This document shows positions 1-7,849 of a DNA stretch of 64,000 nt, in pieces. Positions within the stretch are counted from its first letter, which is position 1. Each line of letters begins with the position of its first letter. Under the pieces are notes generated by a model, which saw only the letters and a program-made list of their open reading frames with translations, made no database searches and was not told where the DNA came from. The position numbers and the translations under genes are program-made. The DNA comes from JACVRW01 sp963751835 (GTDB lineage: Bacteria > Actinomycetota > Thermoleophilia > Solirubrobacterales > Thermoleophilaceae). The stretch covers positions 3,386-67,385 of the forward strand of contig CAVVWD010000032.1 in the NCBI GenBank assembly GCA_963751835.1, given 5' to 3'.

Positions 1-994
1 CCGCGAACGCCGCGTCGAGCAGCTTCGGCGCCTGCTTCGAGGGGTCGCGCGAATTCAGGAGCACGACTCCGAGCGTGTGCCCGCCACGGCGCGCGACCCC
101 GACGAAGCAGCGCCCGGCCTCGTTCGTGTAGCCGGTCTTGAGGCCGACGGCCCCGGGGTAGTCGAGCCGCATGAGCGGGTTGTGGCCCGACAGATAGAGC
201 TTCCCGCCCTTGATCGGGAAGCGCAGCTCGGCATACTCGGTGCGCGCGATCCGGCGGATGCGGGCCCTTCTCATCGCCATTCGGGTCAGCACCGCCAGAT
301 CCCTGGCGCACGAGCGGTTGCCGGCCTCGAGTCCGTGCGAGGAGGCGAAGCGCGTGCAGCGCAGGCCCAGCTCGCGGGCGCGGCTGTTCATCCGGCGCAC
401 GAAGGCCCGCTCGCTCCCGGCCAGATGCACCGCGAGCGCAATTGCCGCGTCGTTCCCGGACACGATCAGCAACCCGTTGAGGAGCGCCTCGAGCCTGACC
501 CGGCGGCCTTTTGGCAGCAGGCCGACGCCGGAGCCCGAGTAGTCGAGCGCAGCCTGGGTGATCCTGACCGGCTCATTCGGACGCCCGCCGTCGACCACCA
601 GCAGCGCGGTCATGATCTTGGTCAGGCTCGCTATCGGCAGCCTCCGCTGCGGGTTATGGCGCCAGAGGACCTCTCCGGTCCCGACGTCAAAAACCAGGCC
701 CGCGCGCGGCGGCCGCTTGAGCGGGACGTGGAAGGCGTCCACGCCGGCCAGCGACACGCCGAGCCCGGCCGCCCTCTCGGCGGCGTCCTCGGGCACCGGT
801 CCCACCGGCTCGGGCTCGGCGGGCTCTGGCGCTGTCGGCTCGGGCTCCGCGTCCGCCGTGGGCGCTGACTGGGCGGCAATCGGCAGCGGCGTCGAGCCCT
901 GGACCGGTTCCTCGCGCACGAACGTCAGCCACGCACCGGCGGCGACGGCCAGCGGCGCCAAGACGGTCAGCAGCGTGGCGAGCCGCCTACTCAT
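1..994 (-). CDS. D-alanyl-D-alanine carboxypeptidase (S11 family), 3' end cut by the window
   Basis: Read leftward from an ATG at 994, the frame stays open to the window edge, giving about 331 residues without a stop. A membrane signal segment near residues 4-22 is followed by a Pro/Glu-rich linker. The catalytic domain carries all three penicillin-binding motifs in order: SLTK (SxxK nucleophile), SGN and KTG. This is the S11 arrangement of enzymes that trim the terminal D-Ala of peptidoglycan stem peptides outside the membrane. The start overlaps the stop of the small membrane protein gene upstream by eight bases, so it is probably translated from the rhomboid transcript. The C-terminal domain lies beyond position 1 and cannot be judged. 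Confidence 0.9.
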   Translation of the reverse strand, partial: MSRRLATLLTVLAPLAVAAGAWLTFVREEPVQGSTPLPIAAQSAPTADAEPEPTAPEPAEPEPVGPVPEDAAERAAGLGVSLAGVDAFHVPLKRPPRAGLVFDVGTGEVLWRHNPQRRLPIASLTKIMTALLVVDGGRPNEPVRITQAALDYSGSGVGLLPKGRRVRLEALLNGLLIVSGNDAAIALAVHLAGSERAFVRRMNSRARELGLRCTRFASSHGLEAGNRSCARDLAVLTRMAMRRARIRRIARTEYAELRFPIKGGKLYLSGHNPLMRLDYPGAVGLKTGYTNEAGRCFVGVARRGGHTLGVVLLNSRDPSKQAPKLLDAAFA

Positions 995-1166
995 CGGACG
1001 GCGGCGAAGTCAGGGCGCCCAGGACTCCGACGCCCAGGAGAGCCAGGATGATCACGGACACCACTACCAGCACATCGATTCCGTCTCGCACCGCCACCGA
1101 GATCGTCAGGAAGGCCAACAAGCAGATGATGGCGAGGCTGGCGGCCAGCACGAAGGTTCGCGCCAT
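987..1166 (-). CDS. Small two-helix membrane protein, unknown function
   Basis: A 59-residue protein with two hydrophobic stretches (about residues 4-25 and 30-50) joined by a short turn, and a polar tail ending PPSDE. I do not recognise a family. The case for a real gene is positional. Its ATG overlaps the stop of the rhomboid gene as TGATG at 1164-1168, and its own TAG lies just inside the next gene's start. That is the tight coupling seen for real genes throughout this window. Confidence 0.6.
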   Translation of the reverse strand: MARTFVLAASLAIICLLAFLTISVAVRDGIDVLVVVSVIILALLGVGVLGALTSPPSDE

Positions 1167-1957
1167 CAGTAGACGGGGATGCGCCGGTCGGCGTCGTAGT
1201 CGTCGTGGACGTTGTCGGCGAACAGCTTGATCGCCGCCAGCCCGAACAGGAAGCCGCCCAGGTGGGCGAAGTAGGCCACCCCGCCTCCGGTTTGGCCGCC
1301 GACCGGCTGGGCTATGTCGTTGACTCCGTACGCGAGCTGAATCAGGAACCAGAAACCCAGTACGAGCAGCGCCGGCAATTCGACGACCGTGAAGAAGATG
1401 ATGATGAAGATCACCGTAATCACACGCGCGCGCGGGTAAAGGAGCGCGTAGCCGCCGAGCACCGCCGCTATCGCGCCGCTCGCTCCCACCGTCGGAATCG
1501 TCGCATCGGGGTCCACGAGCACCTGCCCGGCGAGCGCCGCCACGCCGCCCAGCAGGTAGAAGGCGACGAAGCGCCCGCGCCCCATCGAGTCCTCGATGTT
1601 GTTTCCGAAGATCCACAGGAAGAGCATGTTCCCGCCCAGGTGCAGGAAGCTCCCGTGCAGGAACATCGAGGTGAAGATCGTGACCCACCAGGGAGCCTGC
1701 GCCGGAGCCTCGCCCGCCACCCCCTCCTGGCCCTCGCAGAGAAGCTGCGAGCCGGTCGTGTCGAGCGCGCAGTCCTTGCCCGGATGGGTGATCTCGTATG
1801 GGATCGCGCCGTATTCCATCACCCGCTCGTCGCCGGTCGGGCTGATGTTCCAGAAGCTCGCCTCGACGACGAACCAGACGAAGACGCAGATGCCGACGAT
1901 CACCGCCGTGACCACCGGGAAGCGGCGCGTGCGGATGTTGTCCTTGATCGGGAACAC
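1166..1957 (-). CDS. Rhomboid family intramembrane serine protease
   Basis: 263 residues with about six transmembrane helices. The rhomboid signature is complete: HGSFLHLGGN with the oxyanion Asn near 110, the GASG motif with nucleophile Ser160, and the catalytic His232 in AHLGG. Such proteases cut transmembrane substrates inside the bilayer. Residues 34-90 form a loop with two Cys (63 and 74) before the second helix. It heads a leftward cluster with a small membrane protein and a D-Ala-D-Ala carboxypeptidase, so a cell-envelope role is likely, but the substrate cannot be told from sequence. The start faces the divergent DUF4395 gene with only 17 bases between. Confidence 0.92.
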   Translation of the reverse strand: MFPIKDNIRTRRFPVVTAVIVGICVFVWFVVEASFWNISPTGDERVMEYGAIPYEITHPGKDCALDTTGSQLLCEGQEGVAGEAPAQAPWWVTIFTSMFLHGSFLHLGGNMLFLWIFGNNIEDSMGRGRFVAFYLLGGVAALAGQVLVDPDATIPTVGASGAIAAVLGGYALLYPRARVITVIFIIIFFTVVELPALLVLGFWFLIQLAYGVNDIAQPVGGQTGGGVAYFAHLGGFLFGLAAIKLFADNVHDDYDADRRIPVY

Positions 1958-1974
1958 AGCGGCCGCTGGCCATA

Positions 1975-2679
1975 ATGACTAACGGCATGACGGGCAGGCG
2001 GGCGGATCCCTACCGCGACCTCGACGTGATCGATTCACGAGGGCCGCGCACCAACCAGGCGGTGATCGGCACGCTCGCGCTCGTGGCGTTCCTCGCCGGC
2101 TGGGAGTGGCTGCCCGCGCTGCTTGCCCTCCAGCTCGCGGTCGGCCTGACGCTGGGGCGCCGCTTCTGCCTGCCCTGTCTCGCCTACTTCGAGCTGATCC
2201 AGCCGCGCTTCGGCGAGGGCCCGATCGAGGACTCGCGCCCGCCGCGCTTCGCGAACCTGGTCGGCCTGACGTTCCTCGGCGGGGCGACGCTGGCATTCCT
2301 GCTCGGAGCGCCGGCGGTCGGCTGGACGTTGACGCTGATCGTGGCTGTGCTCGCGCTGCTCGCCGCGGCCACCGGCCTCTGCGCCGGCTGCGAGGTCTAC
2401 AAGCTGACCGCGCGGTTGCGCGGTATCGCGGCGAAGCACGTTCCGCGCATCGATCCCGTCGACGTCGGACTGACGGGCGCGGGCGTTGTCCAGTTCACGC
2501 ACCCGCTCTGCGCCGACTGCGTCGAATGGGAGCGGCGGCTCCAGCACGAGGGCCGCAGCCACGTCTCGGTCGACGTGTCACGCAGCCCCGAGCTCGCACG
2601 CAAGTACGGGATCGCGGTCGTGCCGACGGTCGTCGAGGTCTCGGGTGACGGGACCGTGCTGGAGCGCCTCGCGCCCTAG
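1975..2679 (+). CDS. DUF4395 membrane domain fused to a thioredoxin-like domain
   Basis: 234 residues. The N-terminal two thirds match DUF4395: several hydrophobic helices and two CxxC pairs at about 65/68 (RRFCLPC) and 136/139 (GLCAGC). After a linker near 160 comes a thioredoxin-like fold with a third CxxC at 179/182 (PLCADC) and the cis-Pro loop VVPT. This layout fits a membrane thiol-disulfide protein passing electrons between a membrane cysteine pair and a soluble thioredoxin domain (inference). An alternative ATG lies at 1987. A GCCCG/CGGGC hairpin begins at the stop codon. Confidence 0.8.
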   Translation: MTNGMTGRRADPYRDLDVIDSRGPRTNQAVIGTLALVAFLAGWEWLPALLALQLAVGLTLGRRFCLPCLAYFELIQPRFGEGPIEDSRPPRFANLVGLTFLGGATLAFLLGAPAVGWTLTLIVAVLALLAAATGLCAGCEVYKLTARLRGIAAKHVPRIDPVDVGLTGAGVVQFTHPLCADCVEWERRLQHEGRSHVSVDVSRSPELARKYGIAVVPTVVEVSGDGTVLERLAP

Positions 2680-2695
2680 CCCGGCTTCCGCGGGC
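2679..2695 (+). terminator. Candidate hairpin terminator after the DUF4395 gene
   Basis: GCCCG pairs with CGGGC across a 7-base loop, starting at the last base of the stop codon. The only T-run nearby (T5 at about 2711-2715) is some 15 bases further on, so this is a weak candidate and may instead be the edge of the repeat that follows. Confidence 0.3.
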
Positions 2696-2942
2696 GCTTC
2701 TCGGTGGGCGTTTTTGGGTGGGGCCTCGGTGGGTTGGCGGCGGGTCGGTCTCGTGTATTGGCTGGGGAAGAGGGTGTTGCTCCTAGGGTGCGGCTGGCCG
2801 GACGTGTCGAAGATCGTTCGGGGCCGTGTTCGGGGGAGCACGAGCTTTCCTGACTTTGACCGCCAGGAGCGGGAAAAGTCAGCAAGGTAGGGTCGGCTCC
2901 AGCGTTGGGCTGCCCGCGGTGCCGATACAGATTCGGCGACGC
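2690..2942 (-). repeat. Dispersed intergenic repeat, copy 1 (inverted relative to copy 2 near 10.5 kb)
   Basis: The reverse complement of this stretch aligns along its length with 10487-10740. The best core is about 33 identical bases, at 2839-2872 here, containing TGGCGGTCAAAGTC. Around the core, CTGACTTT and AAAGTCAG form a perfect 8-bp stem. In the other copy the same stem keeps seven pairs plus one G-T wobble, so the fold is preserved. Single-base indels between the copies break any common reading frame, so it is probably not coding. Both copies lie between the 3' ends of convergent genes. Confidence 0.8.
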
Positions 2943-2978
2943 CAGGGACGAAAGAAGTCCCACCGTGCGGAGCCCGCC

Positions 2979-3971
2979 CTAGCGCCTGCGCACGTCCAGA
3001 AACTCGATCGCGTTCGAAAACGAGAAGCCGGGCTCGACGCCGCCCTGGATCGCGTAGACGCGGCGGCCGAGCGCCACGCCGCCGAGCCCGTGACGCGGCG
3101 TGCGCATCGAGGGCAGGTCGCTCCAGCGGCCCGTGCGCGGGTCGAAGAGCTCGACGGCGGCGATCGTGGTTCCGCCCGGCTCGAGGTTCTCCCCTCCGAA
3201 GACGACGATTCGGCCGTCGCCCAGGCGCGCCGACGCGATTCCGCCGCGCGGCGTGCGCATGTCGGGCACGTCCTCCCAGGCACGCCGACGCGGGTCGTAG
3301 CGCTCGACCGCCGTGAAGTTCCCGCTGTCGCGCCCGGCGATCACGTAGAAGTGGCCGCCGGCGGCCACGCCCGTGGTGTGGTTGCGTGCCGGGCCGAACG
3401 GGAAATCCGGGCCGCTCGACCAGCGCCGGCGCTCGAAGTCGAAGATCTCGAGTGAGCGCAGCGAGCCCGAGTCGTTTGCCCCTCCGGCCGCGTACAGGCG
3501 CCCGCCGATCACGGCGACTGCGTGCGCCGCGCGCGGGGTCGGCGAGGACGGAAGCCGGCGCCAGCGGCGCCGTTCCGGGTCATAGCGCAGCAGCGCGCCG
3601 GTCGGCGCGCTGAGGTCGCTCTCCCCCGTGTAGCCGCCGTGCACGTAGAGGTCGCCGCGATACGTCACCGCGGTGGGGTGGTTCAACCCGAGCGGCATCG
3701 GCCGCACGCGCGACCAGCGGTTGCCGCGGATGTCGTAGCGCTCGACGGCGGTCGTCGTCGCGTTGCTCGAGCGCTCGAAGCCGCCCACGACGTAGATCGA
3801 GCGGCCGATGCGCGCCGCCGCAACCTCGGTGCGCGCGAGCTGTGCGGGGGCGAGCGCGGTCCAGCGATCCGTGCGCGCGCTCTCCGAGTCGCCGCCCGCG
3901 GCCAGCACCACTGCGCTCCCACCGGCCACGAGCGCAACCGCGGCGCCCATGGCGAGGCGCGCGGCGCGCAT
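2979..3971 (-). CDS. Secreted kelch-repeat beta-propeller protein
   Basis: 330 residues starting with a signal or anchor segment (residues 8-28, Ala/Val rich). About six kelch repeats follow, each with a paired-Gly strand (VVGG, VHGG, AAGG, VIAG, VFGG, IQGG) and a downstream Tyr/Phe-Asp plus Trp (for example ERYDIRGNRW, LRYDPERRRW). The fold is a propeller used for binding or, in some families, catalysis; no catalytic residue identifies an activity. The ATG overlaps the lipA stop as TGATG, so it is co-transcribed with lipB-lipA, though no functional link to lipoylation is obvious. Confidence 0.85.
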   Translation of the reverse strand: MRAARLAMGAAVALVAGGSAVVLAAGGDSESARTDRWTALAPAQLARTEVAAARIGRSIYVVGGFERSSNATTTAVERYDIRGNRWSRVRPMPLGLNHPTAVTYRGDLYVHGGYTGESDLSAPTGALLRYDPERRRWRRLPSSPTPRAAHAVAVIGGRLYAAGGANDSGSLRSLEIFDFERRRWSSGPDFPFGPARNHTTGVAAGGHFYVIAGRDSGNFTAVERYDPRRRAWEDVPDMRTPRGGIASARLGDGRIVVFGGENLEPGGTTIAAVELFDPRTGRWSDLPSMRTPRHGLGGVALGRRVYAIQGGVEPGFSFSNAIEFLDVRRR

Positions 3972-4903
3972 CACGACGAGGAGGCCTGGGCGAGCGTCTG
4001 CTCGGCGTGGTAGGAGGAGCGCACGAGCGGACCGGCGGCCACGGACTCGAAGCCCATGGCGTAGGCCTCGCGCTCGAGCTCGGCGAACTCGTCGGGATGC
4101 CAGTAGCGCACGACGGGCAGGTGGTCGCGCGTGGGGCGCAGGTACTGGCCGACGGTGAGCACCTGGACGCCGTGCTCTCGCAGGATCCCGAACGCCTCGA
4201 GCAGCTCCTCCCGCGACTCGCCGAGGCCGGTCATCAGCCCCGACTTGGTCACCACCTCGTCGCCGCCCATCTCCTTGGCGTTGCGCAGCACCCGGCAGGA
4301 GCGCAGGAAGCGCGAGCCGCGCCGCGCAAGGGGATACAGGCGCGGGACGGTCTCGACGTTGTGGTTGAAGACGTCCGGACGCTCGGCGATCACCCGCGCG
4401 AGCGGCATCTCCTCGCCGCGGAAGTCCGGGGTCAGAACCTCGACCTTGCAGGCGGGGGCCATGCGGCGAATCGACCGGATCACTCCGACGAACGCCGTCG
4501 AGCCCAGGTCCGGCAGGTCGTCGCGGTCGACGCTCGTGATCACCGCGTGGCGCAGGCCCATCTTTCGCACCGATTGCGCCACGCGCAGGGGCTCGAGCGG
4601 GTCGTTGTGGGTCGGCTTGCCGGTCTTGACGTTGCAGAACCCGCAGCGCCGGGTGCAGGTGTCGCCGAGGATCATGAAGGTCGCCGTGCCGCGCTCCCAG
4701 CACTCGCCGATGTTCGGGCAGGCGGCCTCCTGGCAGACCGTGTGCAGCCCCTGGTCCTCGATCAGCCCGCGCAGCTCCCGGTAGCGCGGGCCGCCCGGGG
4801 CGGGGCGCTTGAACCAGGCCGGCTTGCGGTCGCGGAACGGGCGCACCGCGCCCATCTCGAGCACGCGCGCGCCGCCCGGGTTGGAACGCGAGCGGGTGCT
4901 CAC
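3971..4903 (-). CDS. lipA: Lipoyl synthase
   Basis: 310 residues. This radical-SAM enzyme inserts two sulfurs into protein-bound octanoyl groups. Both cluster motifs are present: C57/C62/C68 for the auxiliary 4Fe-4S cluster (CQEAACPNIGEC) and C83/C87/C90 for the SAM cluster (CTRRCGFC). The C-terminal RSSY with the serine that ligates the auxiliary cluster is also seen. The GTG start at 4903 overlaps the lipB stop as GTGA. Upstream in-frame codons lie inside lipB and do not look like LipA. The lipoylated target E2 is encoded at 28-29.5 kb. Confidence 0.97.
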   Translation of the reverse strand: MSTRSRSNPGGARVLEMGAVRPFRDRKPAWFKRPAPGGPRYRELRGLIEDQGLHTVCQEAACPNIGECWERGTATFMILGDTCTRRCGFCNVKTGKPTHNDPLEPLRVAQSVRKMGLRHAVITSVDRDDLPDLGSTAFVGVIRSIRRMAPACKVEVLTPDFRGEEMPLARVIAERPDVFNHNVETVPRLYPLARRGSRFLRSCRVLRNAKEMGGDEVVTKSGLMTGLGESREELLEAFGILREHGVQVLTVGQYLRPTRDHLPVVRYWHPDEFAELEREAYAMGFESVAAGPLVRSSYHAEQTLAQASSS

Positions 4904-5580
4904 GCGGGCACCGCCTCCCGCGCTCGAAGGCGGCGCTCCGACACCAGGCGCTGGCGCAGCCCGAACTCCTCGGCGAAGCGCCAGGCCATCCGCTTCCGGA
5001 AGCACGGCAGCGAGCGCTCGCGACCCGTCTCGCGGGCGATCGAGGTCATGCGTACGTGATCGATCCCGCAGGGCACGATCCACTCGAACGGAGCAAGGTC
5101 GTTGTCGACGTTCACGGCGAGCCCGTGGGTGGAGACGCCTCCAGACACGCGCACGCCGATCGAGGCGATCTTGGCGTCACCTGCCCAGATGCCGGTGTGG
5201 GGGTGCTCGCGCGCGCGTGACTCGACGCCCTCGTCCACCAGCGCGGCCAAGATCGCGCGCTCCATCGCGTGCACGAAGTCCGCCACGCGCTCGACCTGCA
5301 TCACCGGGTAGGCCACGAGCTGGCCCGGCCCGTGATAGGTCACGCGACCGCCGCGGTCGGTGTCGCAGACCGCGATCCCGTGCTCGCGATACCAGGCCTC
5401 GCCCATGGGGAGGTCGCCGGGCTCGGTGCGCCTGCCCCTGGTGTAGACGGGCGGGTGCTCGAGCACCAGCAGCAGGTCCGGCAGCTCGCCGGCCCGGCGG
5501 CGCTCGCGCAGCCGCGCCTGGAGGGCGAGACCGTCCTCATAGGGCACGGATCCGAGGTGTGCGACCCAAAGCTCGGCCAC
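4900..5580 (-). CDS. lipB: Octanoyl-ACP:protein octanoyltransferase
   Basis: 226 residues, the normal LipB length. It moves octanoate from acyl carrier protein to the lipoyl lysine of E2/H proteins, the step before LipA. Seen are the RGGRVTYHGPGQLVAYP motif (77-93), the Lys of GDAKIASIG (about 137) and the acyl-thioester Cys171 in the CGID motif. The GTG at 5580 is the only sensible start, three bases from the divergent gene. lipB and lipA are coupled by GTGA. Confidence 0.96.
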   Translation of the reverse strand: MAELWVAHLGSVPYEDGLALQARLRERRRAGELPDLLLVLEHPPVYTRGRRTEPGDLPMGEAWYREHGIAVCDTDRGGRVTYHGPGQLVAYPVMQVERVADFVHAMERAILAALVDEGVESRAREHPHTGIWAGDAKIASIGVRVSGGVSTHGLAVNVDNDLAPFEWIVPCGIDHVRMTSIARETGRERSLPCFRKRMAWRFAEEFGLRQRLVSERRLRAREAVPA

Positions 5581-5583
5581 TCG

Positions 5584-6225
5584 ATGAAGGCTACCCTGCG
5601 GTCGGTGGACAGCGACCAGCGCTTCTGGCCGGCCCGGATGCGCTGGCGGCTGCGCGGCGCGACGATGTGGCCCGCGTTCGTGGTCGTCACGTTCGTCGAC
5701 GGGCTGATCCTGCATCTGCTCCCACCGGTGCGCACCGGCATCGACCTGGTGCCGGCGATCCTGCTCGCCACCTTCGGGAACCTGGTGCTCGTGGGGGTCC
5801 TTGCGCCGTGGCTCGCGCGGCGAGCCTGGTCGCGACGCCCCGCAGCCGATCCCGGTGCTCCGCCAAAGGCCCAGCTCGAAGTCATGACGGACCGCGTCGG
5901 GACGGGCCTCCTGCTCGCCAGCGTGCTCGCCGTGCTGGCGGCCGGCCTGGCGGCGCGCCCCACGGTGGTGTCCGAGACCGAGGACACCGAGCGCAACGCC
6001 GAGGCGTTCCGGTCCCTCGTGCTCGGCACCGGAAACCCCGAGCTGATCCGCAACCTCGAGACCGCCAACACCGTCCGGCTCAGGGAGGACTACTTCCGCA
6101 CCTGCATCGCGCGGGACGACCGGAGGCGCCACTTCTGCGCATTTGTCGACACGAGCAGCGATCCGCCAGAGGTCACGCGCGACCGGAGCGCGGAGCCCAA
6201 CTCCATCTATCGCGCCGCCCCCTGA
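5584..6225 (+). CDS. Membrane protein, unknown function
   Basis: 213 residues with hydrophobic segments near 28-50, 55-78 and 108-128, and a soluble C-terminal part holding two Cys (TCIARDDRRRHFC). I recognise no family. It is read divergently from lipB with only three bases between the two start codons, so the promoters must lie inside or overlap the neighbouring coding region. It converges with the sulfatase-fold gene, whose stop is five bases away. Confidence 0.65.
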   Translation: MKATLRSVDSDQRFWPARMRWRLRGATMWPAFVVVTFVDGLILHLLPPVRTGIDLVPAILLATFGNLVLVGVLAPWLARRAWSRRPAADPGAPPKAQLEVMTDRVGTGLLLASVLAVLAAGLAARPTVVSETEDTERNAEAFRSLVLGTGNPELIRNLETANTVRLREDYFRTCIARDDRRRHFCAFVDTSSDPPEVTRDRSAEPNSIYRAAP

Positions 6226-6230
6226 GTCAC

Positions 6231-7721
6231 TCAGCCGAGCGGAACCAGCGTCCGCCCACCGTCCACGACCTCGAACAGCTGAACCTCGTTGGCGCCAGGC
6301 CGCAGCACCCGCTCCGAGACCACGAACGAGAAGTACTCGGCGGGCCGGCGCCCGAGCCGGAAGCTTCGCCCCACCGCGCGGATGCGGTCGTTGACGGCGA
6401 GAGCGAGCTCGCGAATGCCCTCGCGGGGCGCGCCGGCAAGCTTTCCGGTCACGCGGGTGGGGTTTATCGCGCTGCCGGGCCGGACATCTCGCAGCAGCTG
6501 CGCGTTGGCGATCTCGGGGCGCACGGCCGTGGGCGCCGTGTCGCCCGCGTTCAGGCCGCGTGCCACGGACAGCGCCCCTGCCACCGGCTGACCGAGGTTC
6601 AGCCCCGCCACCTTCGTGTCGAGGAGCTCCCGATTGGGGCCGACGCGGTAGACGCCCTCCCACGGGTCGCCGAACATCAGCTCGCTGTTCGCGCCGGTCC
6701 CGAACAGCCGTCCCCAACGCAGGCGGTTCGCGGCGCGCCGCTCCTCGAGCTCCTCCTTGCCGATCCTGATCTGCTTCCTCAGGTTCCGGGTCACGATCAC
6801 CAGCTCGTCACGTTCCCGTGACGCCGGGGAGTAGACCGAGTGCCCGTCGTTGCGCCACCAGAGCTCGGTGTCGAGCAGGTCAGCGATCGTCGGAACGATG
6901 TCGATGTTCCGCACGAGGCTCTCGTCCACCTGCCCCTCCATCTGTCCCGGGGCCTTGATGAATAGCGGCACCGTCGCAACCTCCTCGACGTTTCGCTCGT
7001 TCACGTAGCGCCGGCTCTTCGCACCTATGTCGAAGCTGTAGCCGTGGTCCGCCACCACCGCCACGAGCGCACGGCGCAGCAGCCCGGTGCGCCGCAAGCG
7101 CGCCAACAGCCGCCCGAGCTCATGGTCTGTGTAGCCCACCTGAAGCAGGTGACGCGCGTGATTGTGCTGGGAGAGCTCCGCGTCGTCGAAGCCGACCGCG
7201 GTGTTGATCCCCTGAATGGGGTCCTCCCCGTACGGGCGGTTCGGCCGCCCCGAGGGCAGGTAGAGCCACGGCTCGTGCGGCAGCAGCGCATGATGGAGGT
7301 AGAAGCCCGGCCGCTCGCGCTCGCGGATGCTGCCGATCCACTTGTGGAAGCGCGCCGGCCGGCCGCTGCCCTTGAGCCGGTCGAGCACACCGGGACGGCG
7401 GGTGCGTGTGCCCGGGCAGAAGCGCGGCGGGCAGACGGCGGTGGCCGACTCCACCTTGTGGATCTCGTAGCCGAGCCGGTCCATCAGGTGGTAGACGCTC
7501 GGCTGATGGCTGCGGACATCGGGTGCGGTCCCGCGTGCCGGCAGCTTCGCGTCGAGGATCGCCGGCACGGCCTTGAAGGTCGAGTCGTAGACGGTGTGCG
7601 CGTTCGGGAACCAGGTCGAGATCGACGCCAACCGGGCGAAGTTGGGGAAGCGCTTTGCATCGATCTTCCCGTCCGGGCGCAGCAGATCGTCCGTTGGGAA
7701 CTCGTCGAAGATGACCATCAC
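6231..7721 (-). CDS. Sulfatase-fold hydrolase/transferase, probable lipoprotein (start unresolved)
   Basis: At least 496 residues of the alkaline phosphatase/sulfatase superfamily: VIFDEFPTDDLL at the N-terminus (first metal Asp), HALLPHEPW, and the metal-binding ADHGYSF. The C-terminal ~60 residues form a separate beta-rich module shared with the next gene (AVNDRIRAVGRSFRLG). The GTG at 7721 is the only usual start, but it leaves out an in-frame stretch upstream (codons down from about 7835) reading as a lipoprotein signal, LALAAAALAAASGC. That stretch has no ATG, GTG or TTG before it, although AGGAGC lies at 7843-7848. The true start may be non-canonical or altered by a sequence error. Substrate unknown; LTA-synthase-like or phosphoglycan transfer is possible. 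Confidence 0.8.
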   Translation of the reverse strand: MMVIFDEFPTDDLLRPDGKIDAKRFPNFARLASISTWFPNAHTVYDSTFKAVPAILDAKLPARGTAPDVRSHQPSVYHLMDRLGYEIHKVESATAVCPPRFCPGTRTRRPGVLDRLKGSGRPARFHKWIGSIRERERPGFYLHHALLPHEPWLYLPSGRPNRPYGEDPIQGINTAVGFDDAELSQHNHARHLLQVGYTDHELGRLLARLRRTGLLRRALVAVVADHGYSFDIGAKSRRYVNERNVEEVATVPLFIKAPGQMEGQVDESLVRNIDIVPTIADLLDTELWWRNDGHSVYSPASRERDELVIVTRNLRKQIRIGKEELEERRAANRLRWGRLFGTGANSELMFGDPWEGVYRVGPNRELLDTKVAGLNLGQPVAGALSVARGLNAGDTAPTAVRPEIANAQLLRDVRPGSAINPTRVTGKLAGAPREGIRELALAVNDRIRAVGRSFRLGRRPAEYFSFVVSERVLRPGANEVQLFEVVDGGRTLVPLG

Positions 7722-7849
7722 GACGGGCGGGTGGCCCTTGGCGTCCGGCGGGTGCTCGGCCGTTGCCTCCTCCTCGCCCGTGCAGCCGCTCGCAGCGGCC
7801 AGCGCGGCTGCCGCCAGCGCAAGGATGTAAAAGAGTTGTTTCGCTCCTG

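Noticed and set aside
4900..6717. Extension of lipB upstream to about 6717
   Set aside because: The added sequence is antisense to the rightward membrane protein and has no LipB similarity; GTG 5580 gives the normal LipB length.
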